From assembly GCF_025150245.1 (NCBI RefSeq), contig NZ_CP102279.1:1547423-1611422 (forward strand): a stretch of DNA of 64,000 nucleotides, in the 5' to 3' direction. The position numbers were made by a program, and so were the translations under genes. Positions 45,977 through 53,916 of the stretch are shown here, piece by piece (position 1 is the first letter of the stretch; every line of letters starts with the position of its first letter). The stretch is from Dorea formicigenerans (GTDB lineage Bacteria > Bacillota > Clostridia > Lachnospirales > Lachnospiraceae). Below the pieces are notes generated by a model, which did no database searches, was not told the DNA's origin, and saw only the letters and a program-made list of their open reading frames with translations.

Positions 45977-46735
45977 TTATTCTTTATATTGATAAACAAT
46001 CTTCTTCGCTGTCTCAATATGTTTTTCCAGTCGTTCTGAAAAATGTGTAAATGGAAGAAAAACTCCAAGTTCATCAAAATGCTCGCCTTTTTCTTCAAGA
46101 CATTCTTGTCCATAATAAACAATGGATTTTGGCAATTCTTCCTGCAATTGCATAACCAGATCCATAACGGCGACATAAGACTGAGCTTCAGTCTCTTTCA
46201 TTTTGATAGTATCCGGCAGTTCATATACAAGCAAAACACCTAACTGCTCTCCCATTCGATAATCTTTTACTTCCATAGTCACTTCATCATAACAATGCCT
46301 TTTTCGATATCCTTCTGCCAGATACATTTTCACATCATCATTTTGTGCGTAGACTTTTTGGAATTTATGATACATTTTGTCAGGTACAGCTTTCTTGCAA
46401 TCATTTAACAGATTGCCGAATCCATCCGTTAAAATATAAGGATTGGTATGTCCGTCAGCATTAAAACGAAACGGAACAAGGTATGCATTTCTAAGAAGAT
46501 CGAACATGCTGTGCTGACAGATTGCCAGAAGGAAAGCGGTCAGATCTTTATTCTTATAAGCGTCAAATAAAGCTTTTGCAAATTTCTCCGGCGGCAATAC
46601 TTCTCCTGAATATTCGCCGTCAGATTCTACTGATTCATAAAATGTTTCCATCAACCGTTCGCATGCCTGCGGATTTTCCAGAATTTTGTCAAATAAGTAT
46701 TCTGCTTTTTCTTCTCTTGGAAATATGGTTGCCAT
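45977..46735 (-). CDS. Protein of unknown function, 252 residues
   Basis: I do not recognise this family. It is a soluble acidic protein with no signal peptide or membrane segment. The first 80 residues look helical (AEYLFDKILENPQACERLME, LPPEKFAKALFDAYKNKDLT), and the middle has PYILTDGFGNLLNDCKKAVP. A mixed alpha/beta C-terminal part carries GVLLVYELPDTIKMKETEA and YVAVMDLVMQLQEELP. It has its own good promoter and stands divergent from a LysR regulator. Codon use looks like that of its neighbours. Confidence 0.8.
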   Translation of the reverse strand: MATIFPREEKAEYLFDKILENPQACERLMETFYESVESDGEYSGEVLPPEKFAKALFDAYKNKDLTAFLLAICQHSMFDLLRNAYLVPFRFNADGHTNPYILTDGFGNLLNDCKKAVPDKMYHKFQKVYAQNDDVKMYLAEGYRKRHCYDEVTMEVKDYRMGEQLGVLLVYELPDTIKMKETEAQSYVAVMDLVMQLQEELPKSIVYYGQECLEEKGEHFDELGVFLPFTHFSERLEKHIETAKKIVYQYKE

Positions 46736-46777
46736 TTTTATTCATCTCTTTTCTTATTGATTTTTTATCTGCTATAT

Positions 46778-46806
46778 ATTATAGTTGTCTTACGTTAAAA
46801 TGTAAA
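46778..46806 (-). promoter_or_regulatory. Promoter of the unknown gene at 45977-46735
   Basis: TTTACA, 17 bases, TATAAT on the minus strand. It lies in the 121-base gap shared with the divergent LysR gene, so a LysR protein bound here could control both. Confidence 0.7.
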
Positions 46807-46856
46807 AGATATATTTAGTATCATGGATATATCAATTTGGAATGAGAGGATTAGAT

Positions 46857-47750
46857 ATGATTACTTACGATTATTACCGCATATTTTATTTTGTAGCACG
46901 TTATAAGAGCTTTACAAAAGCAGCAAAAATGCTTGGCAACAATCAGCCCAATATTACACGCTGCATGAATATCCTGGAGCAAGAATTAAAATGCACTCTT
47001 TTCCTACGGTCTAACCGTGGTATTTCGTTAACACCAGAGGGGAAGAAATTATATGAGCATGTAGCAATTGCATATGAACAGTTACAGATTGGCGAAGAAG
47101 AAATCCGTCAGAATGGTGAACTGGAGAATGGATTAGTATCCATCGGTGCCAGCGAAAACGCGCTGAGACTGGTACTACTTTCAAGACTTGAAAAATTTCA
47201 TGAACAATATCCGCATGTCAGACTTCGTATTTCGAATCATTCGACGCCACAGGCAATTCAGGCATTAACAAGTGATATTGTGGATTTTGCTGCGGTGACA
47301 ACACCACTTGACATCAAAAGTCCACTGGAGAAAATACCTCTTGCCTCTTACCGCGAAATACTAATCGGAGGGAGAAAATACAAAAAGCTTGCAGAACATA
47401 CCCAGAAGCTTGAAGATATTGCTTCTCTTCCATTTATTAGTCTTGATGAAAATAGCAGTACAAGAGAATTATATAACAGTTTTTTTCTGGAACAGGGACT
47501 TTCCTTTGCACCGGATATGGAGACCGCAACAACCGATCAGATGCTTCCTTTGATCACTCATAACCTTGGAATCGGTTTTTATCCTAAGAAAATGGCTGAA
47601 CTAGCTTTGACCAAAGGTGATGTATATCAGATTCCGTTGGAAGAAAAACTGCCCCTTCGGAGAATTTATTTAGTCACGAATGGCAGCACTGCAAAGAGTA
47701 CTGCCGTTCGTAAGATGATCAAGTTCATTCAAGAATATCATAAAATATAA
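46857..47750 (+). CDS. LysR family transcriptional regulator
   Basis: 297-residue regulator. The N-terminal winged helix-turn-helix is YYRIFYFVARYKSFTKAAKM and NNQPNITRCMNILEQELKCT. A type 2 periplasmic-binding-like effector domain follows from about residue 90. The ATG at 46857 has AGAGGA six bases upstream; the earlier ATG at 46842 lacks a site. LysR proteins usually control the gene they diverge from, which here is the unknown 252-residue protein; the effector is not known. Its 3' end lies 11 bases from the convergent glycerate kinase gene, with no clear terminator between. Confidence 0.93.
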   Translation: MITYDYYRIFYFVARYKSFTKAAKMLGNNQPNITRCMNILEQELKCTLFLRSNRGISLTPEGKKLYEHVAIAYEQLQIGEEEIRQNGELENGLVSIGASENALRLVLLSRLEKFHEQYPHVRLRISNHSTPQAIQALTSDIVDFAAVTTPLDIKSPLEKIPLASYREILIGGRKYKKLAEHTQKLEDIASLPFISLDENSSTRELYNSFFLEQGLSFAPDMETATTDQMLPLITHNLGIGFYPKKMAELALTKGDVYQIPLEEKLPLRRIYLVTNGSTAKSTAVRKMIKFIQEYHKI

Positions 47751-47761
47751 CAATTTATTTG

Positions 47762-48901
47762 TTAACGCATCTGCATTCCTGCTTTTAAGAGCCGGAACAT
47801 TCGTCTAGCTGCACCAAGATATAATTCTTCAGCATGATTTAAAGCATCAGACAGAGGCATAATATTATTTACCGTTGTGATAATAGATTCAATTCCATAA
47901 TCGAAGATATCTTCTGCACCGCTTCCCATACTTCCGACAATCGCTACAGCTGGTATATGGCGCTTTTTGCAGTGTACACCAACTCCCTGCATGACTTTGC
48001 CAAATACAGACTGCCAGTCTGTAGCACCTTCTCCGGTTACGACAATATCGACATCTTTCAGATGTTCATCGAAATCCACAAGATCAAGTACCGTCTCAAT
48101 TCCAGATTTCAATGTTCCGTTTAAAAATACCATAAGAGCAGTCCCGAGACCACCAGCTGCTCCGGAACCCGGTATATTATCCATATCCAGATCAAATTGC
48201 TCTTTAATAATGTCCCGGTAATTACACATACCAGCTTCCAAATCATTTTGAATCTCAGGGGTTGCACCTTTCTGTCTGCCAAATGTATAAGTAGCTCCGT
48301 CTTTTCCGCAAAGCGGATTTGTGACATCACACATTACCGTGAATTTACATTCTTTTATCAATGGATTCAGTCCAGAAAGATCTATCTTTCTAATTTTCAT
48401 CAAATCCTCGCCGCACCCCTTTAATTCCTGATTATTCTCATCTAAAAATTTTCCACCCAGGGCGCGTATACAGCCGATTCCACCATCGTTTGTAGCAGAG
48501 CCGCCGATGGCTATGGATATATCCCGGAATCCTCTTCTAAGAGCATCTGCAATCATTTCTCCAGTTCCATAAGATGTAGTATAGCGTGGATCTCTTTTCT
48601 CTTCTGGAACGAGAGGCAGTCCGGAAGCTGCAGCCATTTCCATTACTGCACGATTTTCATCCAGCATGCCATAATTACTTGTAATATCCTCCCAGAGAGG
48701 TCCATGAACTTGCACAGGTAAGTTTTTTCCATTTGTAGCCGCAAGTACTGCTGCTGTTGTACCTTCGCCACCGTCTGCAACGACAATGCTGTCACATTGA
48801 CAGTCCGGAAATATCTCCCGGGCTGCTTTTGCCAGAAGTTCTGCTGTCTTTTGCGAAGATAAACTCCCTTTAAATGAATCTGAAGCAAATAAAAATTTCA
48901 T
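47762..48901 (-). CDS. Glycerate kinase
   Basis: 379-residue kinase of the GlxK/GarK family, which phosphorylates glycerate using ATP and feeds the product into glycolysis. The N-terminus FLFASDSFKGSLSSQKTAEL and SIVVADGGEGTTAAVLA are signatures, with SIAIGGSATNDGGIGCIRALGG and GSGAAGGLGTALMVFLNG following. Whether it makes 2- or 3-phosphoglycerate cannot be told from sequence by eye. GGAGG precedes the ATG. No glycerate pathway partner is adjacent. Confidence 0.94.
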   Translation of the reverse strand: MKFLFASDSFKGSLSSQKTAELLAKAAREIFPDCQCDSIVVADGGEGTTAAVLAATNGKNLPVQVHGPLWEDITSNYGMLDENRAVMEMAAASGLPLVPEEKRDPRYTTSYGTGEMIADALRRGFRDISIAIGGSATNDGGIGCIRALGGKFLDENNQELKGCGEDLMKIRKIDLSGLNPLIKECKFTVMCDVTNPLCGKDGATYTFGRQKGATPEIQNDLEAGMCNYRDIIKEQFDLDMDNIPGSGAAGGLGTALMVFLNGTLKSGIETVLDLVDFDEHLKDVDIVVTGEGATDWQSVFGKVMQGVGVHCKKRHIPAVAIVGSMGSGAEDIFDYGIESIITTVNNIMPLSDALNHAEELYLGAARRMFRLLKAGMQMR

Positions 48902-48944
48902 AAGCTTCCTCCTGTAATTACCTCTTTATAAAATAAAAAGATTT

Positions 48945-49289
48945 TTATTTTTTTAATACAAGTGCTACAAATACAATTGGTTCTGTTCCGTGATTCTTAA
49001 TTCCATGTCCGTCTCCATCTTTGCAAAATGTAACATCGCCGGTTTTGATCTCGTATTCTTTATCGTTGTCCATATAAGTCGCACTGCCGGAAAGTACATA
49101 ATAAGTCTCAGTTTCTCCATGATGCTCATGATAACCAAGTTCACAGCCTGGCTCAATGGTTACCTGAGAAAATATACGGCAATGCTCTCCTCGTTCTTCT
49201 TCATTTAAAAGAGCCTCCATAAGCACATGACCTGCTCCGCCATTTACCTGTTCTTTTTTTGCAATCTTACGTTCGCCTGCTCTTGTCAT
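48945..49289 (-). CDS. Cupin domain protein
   Basis: 114-residue single-domain cupin. The two metal motifs are readable: GYHEHHGETETYYVLSGSA (His, His, Glu) and DVTFCKDGDGHGIKNHG (His). This is a complete metal-binding set. AGGAGG lies ten bases before the ATG at 49289; the longer TTG start at 49313 has no site. Small cupins of this type range from sugar isomerases to ligand sensors, so no reaction is assigned. It precedes the glycerate kinase gene in the same direction, 43 bases apart. Confidence 0.9.
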   Translation of the reverse strand: MTRAGERKIAKKEQVNGGAGHVLMEALLNEEERGEHCRIFSQVTIEPGCELGYHEHHGETETYYVLSGSATYMDNDKEYEIKTGDVTFCKDGDGHGIKNHGTEPIVFVALVLKK

Positions 49290-49405
49290 TGTTCTAGAAC
49301 CTCCTGAATTCAATTTTAATATTATAAGTATATCATAGCATATCTTGTGCAGAATAACTTAGTGAATCACAGAAAAATGAAAGAATAATTAAAAAGTGTT
49401 TGCTA

Positions 49406-49433
49406 TTGTATTCCTGTCAAGTCGTGATATAAT
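49406..49433 (+). promoter_or_regulatory. Promoter of the HicB-like gene
   Basis: TTGTAT, 16 bases, TATAAT on the plus strand, with TGA before the -10 (extended). A start near 49440 leaves a leader of about 30 bases. It probably also serves rlmH downstream. Confidence 0.65.
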
Positions 49434-49469
49434 GTAAAAGACTTATAAGAGTTTAGAAAGGACAGAAAA

Positions 49470-49748
49470 ATGAAATTTATATATCCAGCAGTATTTCATG
49501 AAGAAAAAGATGGAAAATACAAGGGCTATTTCCCTGATTTAGAATGTTGTTACGGAGAAGGTGACACGATAGATGATGCCATAGATGATGCCAATGAGGC
49601 CGCCAGAAACTGGCTGAGTCTGGAACTTACAGAAGAAGATCCATTCATCCCGTATGTATCTGACGAGGAAGATATTGACTTAAAAGAAGGGGAATTTATT
49701 CGTAACATTTCTGTAAATATCCGGTTTTACGAGGGCTGGGACGAATAA
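49470..49748 (+). CDS. Solitary HicB-like antitoxin-fold protein
   Basis: 92-residue protein with the partial RNase-H-like HicB fold: IYPAVFHEEKDGKYKGYFPD, then CCYGEGDTIDDAIDDANEAA and a C-terminal strand ISVNIRFYEGWDE. It lacks the C-terminal ribbon-helix-helix or helix-turn-helix DNA-binding domain that classic HicB antitoxins have. No HicA (short double-stranded-RNA-binding toxin) lies on either side; the next gene is rlmH. AAAGGA precedes the ATG. It may be a domesticated remnant with a housekeeping role. Confidence 0.88.
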   Translation: MKFIYPAVFHEEKDGKYKGYFPDLECCYGEGDTIDDAIDDANEAARNWLSLELTEEDPFIPYVSDEEDIDLKEGEFIRNISVNIRFYEGWDE

Positions 49749-49794
49749 TATCCAGCTATTTTTTACGGAAGATATTTTTTGACTGGAGACATTT

Positions 49795-50274
49795 ATGAAA
49801 ATTACTTTAATTACCGTTGGAAAAATAAAAGAAAAGTATTTAAAAGATGCTATTGCAGAATACAGTAAGAGACTCGGCCGTTATTGTAAGCTTGAGATTG
49901 TCGAAGTTGCTGACGAAAAGACGCCGGATCACGCAAGCGAGACTGTTGAAAATGCAATCCGGGATAAAGAAGGCGAACGCATTTTGAAATATGTCAAAGA
50001 AGATTCATATGTAATTACATTAGAAATTCGTGGCAAAATGCTGACCTCTGAAGAACTTTCCGAAAAAGTCGACACGCTTGGCGTTCAAGGCATCAGTCAT
50101 ATTATTTTTATTATAGGCGGCTCTATTGGTCTTGGCAAAGAAGTTTTAAAACGCTCAGACTATGCACTCAGCTTTTCAAAAATGACGTTTCCTCACCAAT
50201 TAATGCGTGTGATCTTATTGGAACAGATATATCGCAGTTATCGAATTATAAATCATGAACCCTATCACAAGTAA
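49795..50274 (+). CDS. rlmH: 23S rRNA (pseudouridine1915-N3)-methyltransferase
   Basis: 159-residue SPOUT methyltransferase that methylates pseudouridine 1915 in helix 69 of 23S rRNA on assembled ribosomes. Signatures are [56 protein letters not shown] (SAM-binding knot) and [20 protein letters not shown]. The length is exactly that of the family. GGAG lies upstream of the ATG. A strong terminator follows. Confidence 0.98.
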   Translation: MKITLITVGKIKEKYLKDAIAEYSKRLGRYCKLEIVEVADEKTPDHASETVENAIRDKEGERILKYVKEDSYVITLEIRGKMLTSEELSEKVDTLGVQGISHIIFIIGGSIGLGKEVLKRSDYALSFSKMTFPHQLMRVILLEQIYRSYRIINHEPYHK

Positions 50275-50338
50275 ATGAGATTTTTTACATTCTGTTATCA
50301 ATCGTCATAACTAGTGTAAGTTTATAAATTAAAAGAAT

Positions 50339-50377
50339 AAAGGAGAACATGTTACTTTATCGAACATGTTCTCCTTT
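50339..50377 (+). terminator. Strong bidirectional terminator after rlmH
   Basis: AGGAGAACATGTT pairs perfectly with AACATGTTCTCCT over a 9-base loop, with TTTT after it on plus and an A-run before it (Ts on minus). It lies between the convergent rlmH and ZIP genes and could serve both. Confidence 0.9.
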
Positions 50378-50395
50378 TATTCATCTTTATGCTTT

Positions 50396-51169
50396 CTAGC
50401 CCAACGCTACATCTAATATCATCATTAATACAAACCCAAGCGAAAAACCTATTGTGCCGACATTGCTATGGGTTCCTTCAGATGATTCCGGAATTAACTC
50501 TTCCACTACAACATAAATCATAGCACCTGCTGCAAATGCAAGTAGATACGGCAATACAGGTGTAATTTTAGATGCAAGCAAAATTGTTATACCACCACCA
50601 ATTGGTTCCACAATCCCAGAAAACATACCATATAAAAAAGCTTTTATCCGCCCTTTTTCACTTCTGACAGGCAGTGAAACAATAAAGCCTTCTGGTACAT
50701 TTTGAATTGCTATGCCGATAGACAGTGCAAATGCTCCGGCAAGTGTCACTTTTGAATTATTCATAAGAAGTCCTGCAAATACTGCGCCACCAGATATTCC
50801 TTCCGGAATATTGTGAATTGTAACTGCCAAGATCAGCATCGTCGATTTCTTTAATGAAGCTTTAGGACCTTCTGATTCTTCACTCCCAAGATGCAGATGT
50901 GGAATGAGGCGGTCCAATGCAAGAAGAAATACAATGCCGACAAGAAAGCCAACAGCAGCCGGTAAAAATGCCAGTTGTCCCAGATGATCAGACATTTCCA
51001 TAGCTGGAATTAAAAGTGACCATACAGAGGCCGCAACCATAACTCCCGCTGCAAAACCAAGTAAAGACTTTTGAATCACAGGTTTTAATTCATTTTTTAT
51101 AAATAATACGCATAATGCCCCAAGAGTTGTTCCGATGAACGGTATCATTAGTCCCCAGAAAATTGTCAT
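50396..51169 (-). CDS. ZIP family metal transporter
   Basis: 257-residue membrane protein of the ZIP (ZupT-like) family with eight predicted helices. The metal-binding helix 4 is ILAVTIHNIPEGISGGAVFAG and helix 5 is IGIAIQNVPEGFIVSLPVRS, both with the HNxPEG/QNxPEG pattern. A His-containing loop (IPHLHLGSE) joins helices 3 and 4. The family takes up zinc, iron or manganese. A metal-regulator-like site at its promoter suggests repression when metal is ample. AAAAAGGAG precedes the ATG. Confidence 0.93.
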   Translation of the reverse strand: MTIFWGLMIPFIGTTLGALCVLFIKNELKPVIQKSLLGFAAGVMVAASVWSLLIPAMEMSDHLGQLAFLPAAVGFLVGIVFLLALDRLIPHLHLGSEESEGPKASLKKSTMLILAVTIHNIPEGISGGAVFAGLLMNNSKVTLAGAFALSIGIAIQNVPEGFIVSLPVRSEKGRIKAFLYGMFSGIVEPIGGGITILLASKITPVLPYLLAFAAGAMIYVVVEELIPESSEGTHSNVGTIGFSLGFVLMMILDVALG

Positions 51170-51257
51170 GTATCAAACACTCCTTTTTATTATCTATTAG
51201 TATTATATTCAGAATCTCGATATCCTAGAATAACCGTATTAAATTAATCTGCGGAGG

Positions 51258-51271
51258 TTAGGCGCAACTAA
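51258..51271 (-). promoter_or_regulatory. Candidate metal-regulator operator at the ZIP gene
   Basis: TTAGGCGCAACTAA is a partial dyad (TTAG...CTAA arms). It sits at about +5 to +18 of the promoter at 51282-51310. The arms resemble DtxR/MntR-type sites in form; the regulator is not in this window. Confidence 0.4.
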
Positions 51272-51281
51272 TTCTAATATT

Positions 51282-51310
51282 ATTTTATACAAAAGATTTA
51301 GAAGTGTCAA
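51282..51310 (-). promoter_or_regulatory. Promoter of the ZIP transporter gene
   Basis: TTGACA, 17 bases, TAAAAT on the minus strand. A start near 51275 gives a leader of about 105 bases. Confidence 0.7.
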
Positions 51311-51330
51311 TAAAAAAGTCAACTTCATAA

Positions 51331-51371
51331 ATTAAGGGCACCCCTTTTATGAAAAAAGGGACACCCTTAAT
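51331..51371 (-). terminator. 18-bp hairpin downstream of nfnB (second of two)
   Basis: ATTAAGGGTGTCCCTTTT pairs over all 18 positions (three G-U) with AAAAGGGGTGCCCTTAAT around a 5-base loop. A T run (TTTTTT) lies 18 bases further on, so it is not a textbook terminator. Confidence 0.6.
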
Positions 51372-51377
51372 CAATGA

Positions 51378-51413
51378 TGGAGACGTAGCATTTTAAAGTT
51401 TTACTACGTCCCC
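51378..51413 (-). terminator. Hairpin directly after nfnB (first of two)
   Basis: GGGGACGTAG pairs with CTACGTCTCC (one G-U) across a 16-base AT-rich loop, about 10 bases after the nfnB stop. No T run follows. Confidence 0.55.
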
Positions 51414-51423
51414 ATTCAAGAAT

Positions 51424-52812
51424 TTATTTGTTGCTTAATAATTCATGAATTCCTTTTGCTCCGGCTTTTCCGGCACCCATAGCAAGGATTACTGTTGCTG
51501 CTCCTGTTACAGCATCTCCGCCAGCGAATACACATGCTTTTGATGTCTGTCCATTTTCTTCTTCTGCAACAATACATTTTCTCTTGTTTGTCTCAAGACC
51601 TTTTGTTGTAGAAGCGATCAATGGGTTTGGAGATGTTCCAAGAGACATGATAACTGTATCAAGTTCAATCTCGTACTCTGATCCTGGAATTTCTTCCGGA
51701 CGTCGTCTTCCTGATGCATCAGGCTCTCCAAGCTGCATCTTAACAACCTTCATTCCTTTTACCCAGTCATTCTCATCTGCAAGAATTTCTTTTGGATTTG
51801 TAAGAAGATCAAATATAACGCCCTCTTCTTTTGCATGATGTACTTCTTCAACTCTGGCTGGAAGTTCTTCCTCGCCACGACGGTAGATTACATGTACTTC
51901 TGCTCCAAGACGAAGTGCTGTTCTGGCAGCATCCATTGCTACGTTACCGCCACCGACAACTGCAACTTTCTTACCTGCTGCAATCGGTGTATCATAAGAA
52001 TCATCGAAAGCTTTCATAAGGTTGCTTCTTGTCAGATACTCGTTTGCAGAGAATACTCCGTTTGATGCCTCTCCCGGAATTCCCATGAACATCGGAAGAC
52101 CTGCTCCGGAACCGATGAATACAGCTTCAAAGTTTTCCTCTTCCATCAACTGATCGATTGTTGTTGATTTACCGATTACTACGTTTGGCTCAAAATGTAC
52201 ACCTAATTCTTTTACTTTTTCGATTTCTTTCTTTACGACTTTCTCTTTTGGAAGACGGAACTCTGGAATACCATATACAAGTACTCCGCCAAGCTCATGA
52301 AGTGCCTCAAATACTGTTACTTCATAACCAAGCTTTGCAAGGTCTCCGGCGCATGTAAGTCCGGACGGACCAGAACCGATAACTGCAACTTTATGTCCAT
52401 TTGTCTTCTCAGGTTTTGCAGGTTTAATGTCATGCTCAAGAGCGTAATCAGCAACGAATCTTTCAAGTTTACCGATTGAAATCGGGTCACCTTTGATTCC
52501 ACGGATACATTTGCTCTCGCACTGGGACTCCTGTGGACATACACGGCCACAGATAGCAGGAAGTGCTGAGGACTCTCCGATTACTTTATAAGCTTCCTCA
52601 ATATTACCTTCTTTTACATGACTAATAAATCCTGGAATATTGATAGATACAGGACAGCCCTGAATACATCTTGCATTCTTACAGTTGATACAGCGCTGTG
52701 CCTCTTCCATTGCTTCTTCTTTGTTATATCCATAACATACTTCTTCGAAGTTTGTTGCTCTTACTTTTGGATCCTGTTCTCTTACAGGAACTCTCTCTAA
52801 TACATTTGCCAT
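51424..52812 (-). CDS. nfnB: NfnB-like / GltA-type NADPH-dependent flavoprotein subunit
   Basis: 462-residue flavoprotein. The N-terminal ferredoxin-like region has two cysteine groups, CINCKNARCIQGCPVSINIP and CGRVCPQESQCESKC, for two [4Fe-4S] clusters. VAVIGSGPSGLTCAGDLAKL binds FAD and VAVVGGGNVAMDAARTALRL binds NADP(H). Annotated alone it looks like a small glutamate synthase subunit. Paired with the NfnA-like gene directly upstream, it is better read as the large subunit of the electron-bifurcating NADH-dependent ferredoxin:NADP oxidoreductase. The ATG overlaps the partner's stop by a base. Confidence 0.92.
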   Translation of the reverse strand: MANVLERVPVREQDPKVRATNFEEVCYGYNKEEAMEEAQRCINCKNARCIQGCPVSINIPGFISHVKEGNIEEAYKVIGESSALPAICGRVCPQESQCESKCIRGIKGDPISIGKLERFVADYALEHDIKPAKPEKTNGHKVAVIGSGPSGLTCAGDLAKLGYEVTVFEALHELGGVLVYGIPEFRLPKEKVVKKEIEKVKELGVHFEPNVVIGKSTTIDQLMEEENFEAVFIGSGAGLPMFMGIPGEASNGVFSANEYLTRSNLMKAFDDSYDTPIAAGKKVAVVGGGNVAMDAARTALRLGAEVHVIYRRGEEELPARVEEVHHAKEEGVIFDLLTNPKEILADENDWVKGMKVVKMQLGEPDASGRRRPEEIPGSEYEIELDTVIMSLGTSPNPLIASTTKGLETNKRKCIVAEEENGQTSKACVFAGGDAVTGAATVILAMGAGKAGAKGIHELLSNK

Positions 52813-53699
52813 TATTTGTCACCTCCGCAGTTTCCGCATCCACCATGATGAGTGTCACCTTCCTGTAATTTCAGCATTGCACGACCTTCTTCTGTCTTGT
52901 AAAGCTGCTGTCTCTTCATAGCGTTATCAAAATCAACGAGATGTCCGTCAAACTCTGGTCCGTCTACGCATGCGAATTTCACTTCGTCTCCAACGATCAG
53001 ACGGCAGGCACCGCACATTCCTGTACCATCAACCATGATTGGGTTCATGCTGACAACTGTCGGGATCTCCAGTTTCTTTGTAAGGAGACAGACAAATTTC
53101 ATCATGATCATTGGACCGATTGCAATACATACATCATATTTGTTTCCATTATTTACAAGTTCTTCGACCATTGTTGTAACCATTCCGGCATGTCCGTAGG
53201 AACCATCATCTGTACATGGGTAATAGTTACCAGATACAGCTTCCATAGCATCTTCAAGGATCAGCATATCTTTTGTCTTTGCTCCGACAATAACATCTGC
53301 TGCTACGCCGTGTTCATGTAACCATTTTACCTGTGGATATACAGGAGCAGCTCCAACTCCACCTGCTACGAATAAGATTTTTTTCTTTTTCAAGTCTTCT
53401 ATGTCTTCTTCAACGAGCTCTGAAGCACAGCCAAGAGGTCCAGTGAAATCACGGAATGAATCCCCGGCCTTTAAGTCAGCCATCTTTACAGTAGATGCTC
53501 CGACTTCCTGGAATACGATTGTAATAGTACCTGCTTCTCTGTCATAGTCACAGATTGTAAGTGGGATACGTTCTCCCTTATCGTCCATCTTAACGATAAC
53601 GAACTGTCCAGGCTGGCAGTGTCTTGCAACACGTGGTGCCTCAACATCCATAAGATAAATCTTGTCAGCTAATTTTTCAGCTTTTAATATCTTATACAT
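52812..53699 (-). CDS. nfnA: NfnA-like ferredoxin-NADP reductase subunit
   Basis: 295-residue flavoprotein of the dihydroorotate-dehydrogenase electron-transfer (PyrK-like) family. The FAD region is RHCQPGQFVIVKMDDKGERIPLTI (residues 26-49), the NAD region is FVAGGVGAAPVYPQV, and the [2Fe-2S] cysteines are in GTGMCGACRLIV and FACVDGPEFDG. Together with NfnB it balances NADH, NADPH and ferredoxin. A His/Cys-rich tail (HHGGCGNCGGDK) extends past the usual end. It has a promoter with a Rex-like spacer element. Confidence 0.92.
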   Translation of the reverse strand: MYKILKAEKLADKIYLMDVEAPRVARHCQPGQFVIVKMDDKGERIPLTICDYDREAGTITIVFQEVGASTVKMADLKAGDSFRDFTGPLGCASELVEEDIEDLKKKKILFVAGGVGAAPVYPQVKWLHEHGVAADVIVGAKTKDMLILEDAMEAVSGNYYPCTDDGSYGHAGMVTTMVEELVNNGNKYDVCIAIGPMIMMKFVCLLTKKLEIPTVVSMNPIMVDGTGMCGACRLIVGDEVKFACVDGPEFDGHLVDFDNAMKRQQLYKTEEGRAMLKLQEGDTHHGGCGNCGGDK

Positions 53700-53761
53700 C
53701 TTGCTTCCTCCTAATTCTAACCCCCATTGAAATACCGGGAATAATAATAATCATCTATATA

Positions 53762-53790
53762 ATGATACAACATTGTTATGAAAATATCAA
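53762..53790 (-). promoter_or_regulatory. nfnAB promoter with Rex-like spacer
   Basis: TTGATA, 17 bases, TATCAT on the minus strand. The region 53773-53790 reads TTGTTAT-GAAA-ATATCAA on plus, a near palindrome with 11 of 14 matches to the Rex consensus. The leader to nfnA is about 55 bases. Confidence 0.55.
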
Positions 53791-53840
53791 GTAACTTGCT
53801 GTGAATTTAATTTCTAAATAAATTCTGAAAACCGCACCAA

Positions 53841-53873
53841 AAACGGCAAATATTATTATAATACCTGCCGTTT
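53841..53873 (-). terminator. Terminator after the alcohol dehydrogenase gene
   Basis: AAACGGCA pairs with TGCCGTTT over an AT-rich loop, followed by TTTTT on the minus strand. It lies about 45 bases after the adh stop and just upstream of the nfnAB promoter. Confidence 0.8.
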
Positions 53874-53916
53874 CATCATTATTTTATTAAAATTATTTTT
53901 TTAACATTGTTGTTAA

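Noticed and set aside
47751-47761. Terminator between lysR and glycerate kinase
   Set aside because: Only 11 bases separate the two stop codons, and the small AT-rich dyad is too weak to call.
49749-49794. Short hicA toxin gene after the HicB-like gene
   Set aside because: The gap to rlmH is 46 bases, and no HicA-like frame exists on either side.
51424-52812. Calling this gene a glutamate synthase small subunit
   Set aside because: No large glutamate synthase subunit is adjacent, and the directly preceding NfnA-like gene fits the transhydrogenase pair better.
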